A DNA stretch of 11,612 nt, taken from JABIBT01 sp964471565. Its GTDB lineage: Archaea; Nanobdellota; Nanobdellia; SCGC-AAA011-G17; PNOQ01. The stretch is taken from assembly GCA_964471565.1 (NCBI GenBank), contig CAYYFK010000017.1:1-11612 (forward strand). Reading direction: 5' to 3'. The translations under genes were made by a program, and so were the position numbers. The notes under the pieces were generated by a model, which was not told the origin of the DNA, ran no database searches, and saw only the letters and a program-made list of their open reading frames with translations. This document shows positions 1 through 5,439 of this stretch, in pieces (within the stretch, counting starts at the first letter, position 1; each line of letters begins with the position of its first letter).

Positions 1-24
1 TAAGAGAATTAATTTAATTATCTT

Positions 25-62
25 GGTTGCGTGAGCAACCTTTCTGGACAGACCCTCTTTTT
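25..62 (+). other. GNRA hairpin with trailing T tract
   Basis: Positions 25-30 (GGTTGC) pair perfectly with 35-40 (GCAACC) around the loop GTGA, which fits the GNRA tetraloop rule. A GC-richer stretch and a T run at 58-62 follow, before the TATA box of the next gene. This could be the 3' end of a structured RNA that starts before the window, or a transcription end signal for an upstream gene. I looked for the conserved 3' parts of 16S rRNA, 5S rRNA, RNase P RNA and tRNA and recognised none. The strand is inferred from the T run. Confidence 0.35.
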
Positions 63-69
63 CATAAAG

Positions 70-110
70 TTTATATAATTAGTTTTTAATTTTATTTAAC
101 TAAAGGAGGT
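70..110 (+). promoter_or_regulatory. TATA box and strong Shine-Dalgarno for first gene
   Basis: An AT-rich TATA-like box (TTTATATAAT, about 70-79) lies about 40 bases before the ATG at 115. AAAGGAGGT at 102-110 is an excellent Shine-Dalgarno, with GGAGG ending 5 bases before the ATG. This gene therefore has a short leader, unlike most promoter-proximal genes in the window, which look leaderless. Confidence 0.55.
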
Positions 111-114
111 TTAA

Positions 115-354
115 ATGGTAGAAGATATTGATTTAATTGAATTGTTGAAAGATGTTGGGAGTTTAGAAGAAATTTTTAAATTAGTTGAAGAAAGAGGTTT
201 GAAGATTGATGTTGGAAATGGAAGGAGACCTGTTTTGTCCGTCGGTAAGGATTATATAATCTTAGGAAATAATGTGAAAAATGATGGAGAATTTATTTAT
301 GGTTTCCGTACTGGGGATTTATATAAAATAACTGGAGAAATAAAGGAGTCATAA
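115..354 (+). CDS. Small hypothetical protein (79 aa)
   Basis: I do not recognise this protein. It is 79 residues with an acidic, helical N-terminal half (about 3-28, rich in Glu, Leu and Lys). A more beta-like C-terminal half contains a Gly-Asn-Gly-Arg-Arg turn near 35-39 and a hydrophobic strand around 47-51. No signal peptide, membrane segment or metal-binding Cys/His set is visible. The ATG is chosen because a near-perfect Shine-Dalgarno sits 5 bases upstream. The gene ends just before the separate TATA box of secG, so it is probably its own transcript, with possible read-through. That it is a real gene is well supported by the start signals; its role is unknown. Confidence 0.6.
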   Translation: MVEDIDLIELLKDVGSLEEIFKLVEERGLKIDVGNGRRPVLSVGKDYIILGNNVKNDGEFIYGFRTGDLYKITGEIKES

Positions 355-355
355 G

Positions 356-366
356 CTTTATAAATA
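356..366 (+). promoter_or_regulatory. TATA box for secG-NAC
   Basis: CTTTATAAATA begins right after the previous stop codon and is centred about 28 bases before the ATG at 389. No Shine-Dalgarno lies between, so the secG message is probably leaderless. Confidence 0.55.
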
Positions 367-388
367 AACTCTTTTTATTATTTTTAAC

Positions 389-559
389 ATGGCACAAGAT
401 AAAGTTCAATTACCTTCTGGAATGGGGGGATTAGTAAGGTACTATGATGAGTATAAAAGTAAATTAGAATTTAAACCTGGAACTATAATTTTATTTATTA
501 TATTAACAATTTTGGTGGAGATTCTTTTGCATATTTATGGAAGGAGTTGGTTTGGTTAA
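389..559 (+). CDS. secG: SecG / Sec61-beta preprotein translocase subunit
   Basis: This 56-residue protein reads as archaeal Sec61-beta, the small non-essential subunit of the SecYEG protein-conducting channel. The N-terminal cytosolic part carries the family's Leu-Pro-Ser-Gly-Met-Gly-Gly-Leu-Val-Arg-Tyr-Tyr-Asp pattern (residues 8-20). It is followed by one transmembrane helix at about 31-49 (TIILFIILTILVEILLH) and a short tail, so topology should be tail-anchored with a cytoplasmic N-terminus. The length matches archaeal homologues (about 50-60 aa). A TATA box 28 bases upstream supports the ATG. The stop at 557-559 lies one base before the NAC start, so the two are almost certainly cotranscribed and translationally coupled. 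The gene is easy to miss because of its size. The call rests on pattern recognition and is strong. Confidence 0.9.
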   Translation: MAQDKVQLPSGMGGLVRYYDEYKSKLEFKPGTIILFIILTILVEILLHIYGRSWFG

Positions 560-560
560 A

Positions 561-881
561 ATGATGCCTGGAATGAATCCAAAACAAATGCAGAAGATGA
601 TGAATAAGATGGGGATGAAACAAGAGGAAATCCCTGCTTCCGAAGTTATTATTAAAGGACCTAAGGAGATAATTATTAAGAACCCACACGTTGTTAAGGT
701 TAATATGATGGGACAAGAAACTTTTCAAGTAACTGGAGAAGCTTCTGAAGGTTCAGGTATTTCTAAAGATGATGTTTTGACTGTTGCTACTCAGGCTGCA
801 GTTAGTGAAGAAGATGCTCAGAAAGCCTTGGAAGAAAGTGATGGCGATTTGGCTGAAGCCATTATGAAGTTGCAGAAATAG
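561..881 (+). CDS. nac: Nascent polypeptide-associated complex protein (archaeal NAC)
   Basis: Archaeal NAC is a homodimeric chaperone that binds ribosomes near the exit tunnel and contacts emerging chains. The 106-residue product starts MMPGMNPKQMQKMM, the usual Met- and Lys-rich N-terminus of archaeal NAC. A beta-rich NAC domain spans about 24-62, including VIIKGPKEIIIKNPHVVKV. A C-terminal UBA domain covers about 67-105, with the typical NAC ending containing EEDAQKALEESDGDLAEAI. An in-frame ATG at 537 would add MEGVGLVK, but it lies inside the secG frame and lacks a good Shine-Dalgarno. ATG 561 starts one base after the secG stop and is preceded by GGAG at 543-546, so I prefer it; ATG 564 is also possible. 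Pairing with secG puts two nascent-chain handling factors in one unit. Confidence 0.9.
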   Translation: MMPGMNPKQMQKMMNKMGMKQEEIPASEVIIKGPKEIIIKNPHVVKVNMMGQETFQVTGEASEGSGISKDDVLTVATQAAVSEEDAQKALEESDGDLAEAIMKLQK

Positions 882-886
882 AAGAC

Positions 887-899
887 TTTTTATATAATT
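887..899 (+). promoter_or_regulatory. TATA box for ITPase-like gene
   Basis: TTTTTATATAATT lies immediately after the NAC stop and is centred about 24 bases before the ATG at 916, with no Shine-Dalgarno. This predicts a leaderless transcript. The T run may also serve as the NAC terminator. Confidence 0.5.
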
Positions 900-915
900 C
901 TTAACTTCCCGATTT

Positions 916-1443
916 ATGTATTTTGCAACAGGTAGTGATGATAAATTTGAAGAGGCGAAATCTGTTTTTCCTGATTTAATGAGATATAATTTGGATTTAG
1001 TAGAAATCCAGGACATTAAACCAGAAAATATCTTAAGAGCTAAACTTTTAGATGCTATGAATACTGTTTCTGGGGAACTTATTGTGGAGGATACAGCTCT
1101 TTATATGAATTGTCTGAAAGGAATGCCTGGTCCTTTGATAAAACTATTTATGGAGACACACGGTAATTTTGGTTTATATGATTTAGCAGATAAACTTGAG
1201 AACTATCGGGCAAGGGCCGAGACTATGATAGGTTATTCTAATAATGGCAATATGGCTTTTTTTTCAGGTTCTTTGGAAGGTAAATTGGTTTTTCCAATGG
1301 GGAGTGGATTTGGATGGGATCAAATTTTCCAACCAGATGGATTTGACAAATCCTTTGGAGAAATGGAATTTGAAGAAAAAAATGAAATTAGTATGAGAAT
1401 AATTGCTTTAAATAAATTAAAAGAATATCTAATACGAAAATAG
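916..1443 (+). CDS. ITPase/Ham1-family non-canonical purine NTP pyrophosphatase, divergent
   Basis: Ham1/RdgB/ITPA proteins hydrolyse dITP, ITP and XTP to the monophosphate, keeping deaminated purines out of nucleic acids. The 175-residue product is of normal family length. Family landmarks in order are: TGSDDK (5-10, usual TGNxxK), a central VEDTALYM near 57-64 (usual EDTGL), a following GMPGPLIK, FGWDQIFQPDGF near 133-144 (usual FGYDPIF), and EKNEISMR near 154-161 (usual KNxISHR). The GPLIK and FGW..FQPDG forms are closer to eukaryotic ITPA than to bacterial RdgB. Several usually conserved nucleotide-contacting residues are changed (Asn to Ser, Pro to Gln, His to Met), so substrate range may differ. 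The start is supported by a TATA box 24 bases upstream. Family assignment is confident; activity is inferred. Confidence 0.82.
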   Translation: MYFATGSDDKFEEAKSVFPDLMRYNLDLVEIQDIKPENILRAKLLDAMNTVSGELIVEDTALYMNCLKGMPGPLIKLFMETHGNFGLYDLADKLENYRARAETMIGYSNNGNMAFFSGSLEGKLVFPMGSGFGWDQIFQPDGFDKSFGEMEFEEKNEISMRIIALNKLKEYLIRK

Positions 1444-1449
1444 TTTTCT

Positions 1450-1460
1450 TTAAATATATT
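1450..1460 (+). promoter_or_regulatory. TATA box for the two-paralogue/MinD operon
   Basis: TTAAATATATT is centred about 23-25 bases before the GTG at 1478. There is no Shine-Dalgarno, so the first gene of the operon may be leaderless on GTG. Confidence 0.45.
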
Positions 1461-1477
1461 CGTTTACTACCTTTTTT

Positions 1478-1948
1478 GTGGAAGAATTACAATTTAAGTT
1501 TAAGGATGCTGTAGATTCCTTAAAGAGAGCTAGCCATATGCTGCATGTTACTTATCCTTTAGTTAAGGATCCAAGATTATTTATTGGAATTATGATAAAT
1601 TTAGACAAATCTTTGAAGTCCGGATTAGATTCTTTATTATACTATGAAAGAATGTATAAGAAAATAAGCCCTTACCCAGATGACTTTATTTTAAAATTAG
1701 AAGTTTTTAGGAAAATAATAGGAACAAGATATAATTTTGATAAAGATTTGCCAAAATTTATTTTTAAAATAGATCAAATAATGAAAAATAGAAAGAAGGC
1801 GCCTGTTGAATTTGCTAAGAATGGAAATTTTGTAATATGTGATTCCGACTATAGAACTAAGATTTTGAAGCCTGAGGAGATAAAGGAATACCTTTCGAAG
1901 GCAAAGGTTTTTATATTACAGCTGCATAATATTATAACAGGAAGTTAA
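1478..1948 (+). CDS. Uncharacterised helical protein A, first of a paralogous pair upstream of minD
   Basis: I do not recognise a named family. The 156-residue product is mostly helical and Lys-rich. It has an N-terminal LKRASHMLHV segment (about 15-24), a hydrophobic helix pair through about 35-55 ending in LLYYERMYKKI, a Pro-Asp turn near 67-68, and a probable beta hairpin near 115-130 (NFVICDSDYRTKIL). A final helix follows near 133-150. No signal peptide, membrane span or nucleotide-binding motif is visible. It aligns without gaps over about 54 residues with the product of the next gene and shares its layout, so the two look like duplicates. Translation starts at GTG, placed where the TATA box predicts. 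It is the first gene of an operon with protein B and a MinD-like ATPase, so a role linked to that ATPase is a guess from context. Confidence 0.7.
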   Translation: MEELQFKFKDAVDSLKRASHMLHVTYPLVKDPRLFIGIMINLDKSLKSGLDSLLYYERMYKKISPYPDDFILKLEVFRKIIGTRYNFDKDLPKFIFKIDQIMKNRKKAPVEFAKNGNFVICDSDYRTKILKPEEIKEYLSKAKVFILQLHNIITGS

Positions 1949-1956
1949 ATGGATAT

Positions 1957-2394
1957 ATGGAATTAATAGACAACGCTAAAGAAGAACTTAAGCGATCTGA
2001 TCACCTGATTTATGTGAGTTTAAAGTATACTAGGACTTGTGATATAATTATGAATACTATTTTAAGAATGATTGAATCTTTTGATTTTCTTAATTTAGCT
2101 TTACTGGAATATTTGAAGGAAAAAAAGAAAATCCCAAATATCCCAGATAGTGCGTTAAACCGAGCAGAATTATTGGTGGAATTGGATAAAAAATATAAAA
2201 ATTATATGAAGCTTTATATGTTGCTTAATAAAATTAAAGGATCCGAGTTTGATAGGAGAGAGGAATATAGGAAACATGTTACGATGATTGTACATTTAGA
2301 TAGGAAGGAATTAGAGGTTACTGTACCGGTTTTACAAGAATACTTTGAAAAAGTAAAAGAATATGTTAATTTTGTGGAGGATGAAATATCATGA
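1957..2394 (+). CDS. Uncharacterised helical protein B, paralogue of protein A, coupled to minD
   Basis: This 145-residue protein resembles protein A. LKRSDHLIYV (11-20) matches LKRASHMLHV, then comes a helix ending LLEYLKEKKKI, a Pro-Asp turn, a beta-hairpin-like stretch near 108-122 (VTMIVHLDRKELEVTV) and a last helix near 125-143. About 13 of 54 N-terminal positions are identical by eye. A first ATG at 1949, overlapping the previous stop, opens only a five-codon frame, so ATG 1957 is the start. The stop overlaps the minD start in ATGA (2391-2394), a strong sign of translational coupling and often of physical partnership. The Arg-x-x-His pair in the N-terminal helix is shared by both paralogues. 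No known domain is claimed. Confidence 0.7.
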   Translation: MELIDNAKEELKRSDHLIYVSLKYTRTCDIIMNTILRMIESFDFLNLALLEYLKEKKKIPNIPDSALNRAELLVELDKKYKNYMKLYMLLNKIKGSEFDRREEYRKHVTMIVHLDRKELEVTVPVLQEYFEKVKEYVNFVEDEIS

Positions 2395-3143
2395 CTGTTA
2401 AAGTTGGAATTTTGTCTGGAAAGGGAGGAGTTGGAAAAACTAGTACTGCCGTAAATATGGCTGCTGCTATGTCTTATTTTGGAAGAGATGTGGTTGTTAT
2501 AGATGGAAATTTAAGTACTCCTAATTTAGGTTTACATTTAGGTGTTCCAGTTGTTCCGATTACATTACACGATGTTTTGAAAGGAAAAAATTCTATTCTA
2601 GATAGTGTTTATTTACACCACACTGGTTTGAAAATTGTTCCTGCTGGTTTATCTTTAGATGATCTTCGTAATGTTTCTCCAGAAAAATTAAAAAAGGTTT
2701 TGCCTTCTCTCGATGGTTTAACTGATATTGTTTTGATAGATGGTTCTGCTGGTTTAGGAAGAGAGTCGTTGGCAGTTATTCAAGCGGTTGATGAGTTGAT
2801 TGTTGTTACAAATCCTGAATTGCCTGCTGTGACGGATGCTTTGAAAACTATTCGTCTTGCTGAGGAAATGGGGAAAAAAGTTAGAGGGATTGTTTTGGCA
2901 AAAACTGGAGAAAATCATGATATACCTTTAGAAAATATTAAGAGTTTATTAGAGAAACCAATTTTGGGAATAGTCCCTAGTGATAAGTCTATTCGCGATA
3001 GTTTGATTCGTCGTGAGCCTGTTGTTTTCGCTTATCCAAAAAGTAAATCTGCAGTTGCTTATAAGAAAGTTGTTGCTGATTTAGTTGGTGTCGAATATAA
3101 CGAAAAATCTGAAGGTTTTTTTGGTAGACTTTTTAGAAGGTAA
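2391..3143 (+). CDS. minD: MinD-like deviant Walker A ATPase with C-terminal membrane-targeting helix
   Basis: MinD/ParA-type P-loop ATPases dimerise on ATP and position cell-division, DNA or surface structures. The 250-residue protein has the deviant Walker A SGKGGVGKT (9-17, signature Lys11 and P-loop Lys16), a switch I at VIDGNLSTPNLG (36-47), and a Walker B at VLIDGSAG (114-121, Asp117). The last residues, GFFGRLFRR, form a short amphipathic basic end very like the membrane-targeting sequence of bacterial MinD (GFLKRLFGG), so membrane association is likely. The Asp usual at the second switch I acidic position (DxD) is Asn40 here. The gene overlaps protein B by 4 bases and so is coupled to it. 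No MinC or MinE lies in the window. MinD is certain at family level; the cellular cargo is unknown. Confidence 0.88.
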   Translation: MTVKVGILSGKGGVGKTSTAVNMAAAMSYFGRDVVVIDGNLSTPNLGLHLGVPVVPITLHDVLKGKNSILDSVYLHHTGLKIVPAGLSLDDLRNVSPEKLKKVLPSLDGLTDIVLIDGSAGLGRESLAVIQAVDELIVVTNPELPAVTDALKTIRLAEEMGKKVRGIVLAKTGENHDIPLENIKSLLEKPILGIVPSDKSIRDSLIRREPVVFAYPKSKSAVAYKKVVADLVGVEYNEKSEGFFGRLFRR

Positions 3144-3144
3144 A

Positions 3145-3666
3145 TTAATTGTTTTTTGAACGCAATTTTCTTTCAAGACGTTTCCTATGTGCTTTTCCAA
3201 ATTCTGGATGATTAACCATAATGCTGTCTGCTGCTTCAAATGTTGCTTTCCAATATAAATCTGTTAGTTCTTTAAGTCTTTCTCTCGAATCTAAATATTC
3301 TTGAGAGTCTTTGGCAAATTTATGATCTATTCCTTCGTTGTAGCTATCCTGTGTATATCTTTTTACTACTAACTGCCCATTCTCCAGATGCCTTTCTTCT
3401 ACTTTATCTTCTTTGTGATCCATAAAAAACCCTGTCCATCCATCATGATTATAAAATTCTACTTGAGTATCTCTATAATCGTTTAAATGAATGGTTAATC
3501 TTCTATCATCTTTTCTATAAAAAGGATGGCGATCTATATTTTCTACTTTTACTTTTCCAATAGAAATGGGTCCATCATATCTAGTATCTATTTCTGTTCT
3601 TGAGAATATTATATTATATCCAATTGCTGCTCCAGCTCCAAGGATAAGCAAATGTTTTAATTTCAT
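3145..3666 (-). CDS. Hypothetical membrane-anchored protein (173 aa)
   Basis: I do not recognise this protein. It begins MKLKHLLILGAGAAIGYNII, a basic start followed by a hydrophobic stretch at about 5-20, which fits an uncleaved N-terminal anchor or signal peptide. No clear cleavage site or lipobox is visible. The remainder is strongly hydrophilic, with a beta-like section (about 33-95) and a charged helical C-terminus ending in Arg/Lys-rich residues. The ATG is supported by the palindromic TATA box at 3687-3696, centred about 26 bases upstream. The gene converges on minD with a single base between the stop codons. If the N-terminal helix is an anchor, the basic C-terminal region could face either side of the membrane. 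Confidence 0.65.
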   Translation of the reverse strand: MKLKHLLILGAGAAIGYNIIFSRTEIDTRYDGPISIGKVKVENIDRHPFYRKDDRRLTIHLNDYRDTQVEFYNHDGWTGFFMDHKEDKVEERHLENGQLVVKRYTQDSYNEGIDHKFAKDSQEYLDSRERLKELTDLYWKATFEAADSIMVNHPEFGKAHRKRLERKLRSKNN

Positions 3667-3686
3667 ATTTCTAGGATAAACCTAAA

Positions 3687-3696
3687 ATTTATAAAT
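3687..3696. promoter_or_regulatory. Palindromic, probably bidirectional TATA box
   Basis: ATTTATAAAT is its own reverse complement. Its centre is about 26 bases from the minus-strand ATG at 3666, giving a leaderless message. It is about 33 bases from the tRNA-His 5' end, giving a leader of a few bases. It is the only good TATA-like box between the two genes and could serve both. Confidence 0.5.
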
Positions 3697-3723
3697 GCTC
3701 TTATTTACATCATTTTTACTTAT

Positions 3724-3796
3724 GGCGGTGGTCGTATAGTGGTTATTACATACGGTTGTGGTCCGTAAAACCCGGGTTCAATTCCCGGCTACCGCA
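3724..3796 (+). tRNA. tRNA-His (GTG), encoded G-1, discriminator A73
   Basis: The sequence folds into a full cloverleaf without an intron. The acceptor stem 3725-3731 pairs with 3789-3795 (one G-T pair). The D arm has three pairs, GTA with TAC. The anticodon stem is 3751-3755 with 3763-3767, and the loop TTGTGGT gives anticodon GTG at 3758-3760. The T stem is 3772-3776 with 3784-3788, with loop TTCAATT. G3724 precedes the 7-bp acceptor stem and would be the G-1 typical of tRNA-His. The base opposite, A3796, is the discriminator A73; archaeal and bacterial tRNA-His usually have C73, while eukaryotes have A73. CCA is not encoded. A short T run follows as a possible terminator. hisS starts 47 bases downstream. 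Confidence 0.95.
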
Positions 3797-3803
3797 TTTT
3801 CTT
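3797..3803 (+). terminator. T-rich end signal after tRNA-His
   Basis: TTTTCTT immediately follows the discriminator base, as expected for an archaeal T-tract terminator. hisS has its own TATA box further on. Confidence 0.35.
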
Positions 3804-3812
3804 ATCAAAAAC

Positions 3813-3820
3813 TATTTAAA
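3813..3820 (+). promoter_or_regulatory. TATA box for hisS
   Basis: TATTTAAA is centred about 26 bases before the hisS ATG at 3843, with no Shine-Dalgarno between. This is the spacing expected for a leaderless archaeal message. Confidence 0.55.
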
Positions 3821-3842
3821 ACCATAAATTTAGTTTTGTTGT

Positions 3843-4991
3843 ATGGAAACTGTAAAAGGATTTAAGGACTTTAGCGGAGAAGAAGCTGCTAAGAAACAGA
3901 GAATAAGAGAAGTTTTGGCTAGAGAGTTCTCTCTTTATGGCTTTGAACCTGCGGAAACACCAGTTGTGGAGTTTGAAAAATTTGTCAAAGGAGATAATCC
4001 TAATGATGAAGCGGTTTCTGATATTTTTAAATTACAGGATAGAGGTAAAAGAAAACTAGCACTGAGATATGAATTTACTTTTCAATTAAAAAGATTGGCA
4101 AAAAATAAGAAGTTGCCTTACAAAAGGTATCAGATTGGAGAGGTTTTTAGAGATGAACCAATCTCATCTAATAGATTTAGACAGTTTACACAATGTGATG
4201 TAGATATTATTGGATCTTCAATAAAAGAAGAGGCAGAGGTCATTGGATTGACTTTTAATATTCTTAAGAAATTAAAAATAGGTTCAGAGATAAATATTAG
4301 TAATAGAAAACTTTTGAATGAAATTCTTGATAAGGAAAAGATTAATAGAAAGGAGGAAGTTATTCGGGAAATTGATAAACTCGATAAATTGTCTGAGTTG
4401 GAAGTTAAGAAAAATTTGAAAAAATATAAAGCTGAGAAAGCTTTAAGTATTTTTAAGAAACCTGAAAAGTATTTTGAGAAATATGATTCTTATGAAGAAA
4501 TTAAGGAATTGAGAAAATATTGTAAACTTTATGGAGCCAAAGTTAATTTTCAACCTTCTTTGGCTAGAGGTTTAAGTTATTATAATGGTTCAATTTTTGA
4601 AATAAGGACTTCTAAAATGAAGGAAAGTATTTGTGGCGGAGGATCTTATTTAGTTAATGGTATCCAAAGTACTGGAATCTCTTTTGGCCTTGAAAGATTA
4701 ACTAGTTTGGCCAAAGTTGATTTTGATGAAAAAAACTTATTGATTATTGCTCTTTCTGGTTATAATAAAGTAATAAAATTGGCAGAGAAATTAAGGAAGG
4801 AAAAGATAGTTTGCTCTTTACTCTTTGGAAAACCTAGCAAAGCCTTACAATATGCCAATAGTAAAAATATTGATTATGTTTTGTTTATTGGCGAGAAAGA
4901 ATTGAAAAGTAAAAAGTTTAAATTTAAAGATATGAAAACTGGAAAAGAAAGCAATTTAGGTTTTGATGGTTTAATAAAAAAATTAAAATAA
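3843..4991 (+). CDS. hisS: Histidyl-tRNA synthetase
   Basis: Class II aminoacyl-tRNA synthetase that charges tRNA-His in the cytoplasm. The 382-residue protein is a little short for the family (about 420). Motif 1 lies in the first 45 residues. Motif 2 runs from LRYEFT (74-79) through the loop to FRDEP (102-106) and RFRQF (111-115). The histidine-specific motif is ARGLSYYNGSIFE (241-253), keeping the catalytic Arg242 but with Ser where RGLDYY normally has Asp. A Gly-rich CGGGSY stretch follows (264-269), then motif 3 GISFGLERL (278-286, Arg285). Residues from about 296 form the C-terminal anticodon-binding domain. LRYEFT is nearer to eukaryotic LRYDLT than to bacterial LRPEGT. The cognate tRNA-His lies just upstream with its own promoter. 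Assignment is secure. Confidence 0.93.
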   Translation: METVKGFKDFSGEEAAKKQRIREVLAREFSLYGFEPAETPVVEFEKFVKGDNPNDEAVSDIFKLQDRGKRKLALRYEFTFQLKRLAKNKKLPYKRYQIGEVFRDEPISSNRFRQFTQCDVDIIGSSIKEEAEVIGLTFNILKKLKIGSEINISNRKLLNEILDKEKINRKEEVIREIDKLDKLSELEVKKNLKKYKAEKALSIFKKPEKYFEKYDSYEEIKELRKYCKLYGAKVNFQPSLARGLSYYNGSIFEIRTSKMKESICGGGSYLVNGIQSTGISFGLERLTSLAKVDFDEKNLLIIALSGYNKVIKLAEKLRKEKIVCSLLFGKPSKALQYANSKNIDYVLFIGEKELKSKKFKFKDMKTGKESNLGFDGLIKKLK

Positions 4992-4993
4992 AA

Positions 4994-5257
4994 TTATTTT
5001 GTTGTTTTCTTAGCTCCTAATTTTGACAGGCCTTCTAATAAGATGAACACTCCCAAAATTAATAATATTACAAAATAAGCTATTAACACTCCAGGGATTA
5101 ATGCGAATATAGAATCTAAAGATTCACTTACTCCATCAATTGGAATGTCTGTAGACTCTAATTTTATTAATGTCTTAGCTGAGAATATTACTGCTATTGA
5201 TGCTATACTGATAAAAAATCCTAAAATAGTTTCTATCCATCCAATAAATTTTTTCAT
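4994..5257 (-). CDS. Small two-helix membrane protein downstream of scpA
   Basis: I do not recognise a family. The 87-residue product has two hydrophobic segments, about 8-30 and 53-77, separated by a polar loop containing an acidic Asp/Glu/Ser stretch, and a Lys-rich tail. Both ends probably face the cytoplasm. GGGAGG at 5264-5269 (minus strand) sits 6 bases before the ATG, and the start overlaps the stop of the preceding gene in ATGA. It is therefore the third gene of a coupled scpA operon. It converges on hisS with two bases between the stops. Function is unknown; context suggests either a membrane partner of the chromosome machinery or simple hitch-hiking. Confidence 0.65.
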   Translation of the reverse strand: MKKFIGWIETILGFFISIASIAVIFSAKTLIKLESTDIPIDGVSESLDSIFALIPGVLIAYFVILLILGVFILLEGLSKLGAKKTTK

Positions 5258-5439
5258 TTTTTACCTCCCTTTTTAACTAAATAGTAAACTAAAGCTCCAA
5301 ATATGAAAGTTAAAGCTATAAATAAAATCCATAAACTAGAATGGTGCCTTTTTTTATGTTCTACCATGATGGCGTCTGTTAACATCCATAGCCAAAATGG
5401 AATCCCCAAAATAATTATTATTCCTAATATTGTATTCAT
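5254..5439 (-). CDS. Small membrane protein resembling the PLDc_N domain
   Basis: The 61-residue protein has two hydrophobic helices (about 3-21 and 34-56) joined by a basic loop with several His and Lys residues, ending in a Lys/Gly tail. The pattern GIPFWLWMLTDAI, then LWILFIALTFIFGALVYYLV, resembles the PLDc_N (phospholipase D nuclease N-terminal) family of small membrane proteins, also found at the start of cardiolipin synthases. No catalytic HKD domain follows, so it is a stand-alone membrane module. The start overlaps the scpA stop in ATGA (5436-5439), and its own stop overlaps the next gene the same way. Family similarity is by eye and moderate; function is unknown. Confidence 0.65.
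   Translation of the reverse strand: MNTILGIIIILGIPFWLWMLTDAIMVEHKKRHHSSLWILFIALTFIFGALVYYLVKKGGKK

Noticed and set aside
537..560. Upstream in-frame ATG extending NAC by eight residues
   Set aside because: It lies within the secG reading frame, the extension does not match archaeal NAC N-termini, and ATG 561 directly follows the secG stop.
498..1016. Minus-strand open frames antisense to NAC and the ITPase gene (498-728 and 753-1016)
   Set aside because: Composition is that of antisense shadow (runs of His, Asn, Leu, Ser); they overlap well-supported genes and have no promoter or start signals.
1478..2394. HEPN nuclease or toxin assignment for proteins A and B because of Arg-x-x-His in a helical protein
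   Set aside because: HEPN motifs have Arg and His four to six residues apart in a C-terminal helix; here the spacing is two and the pair is N-terminal, with no MNT partner.
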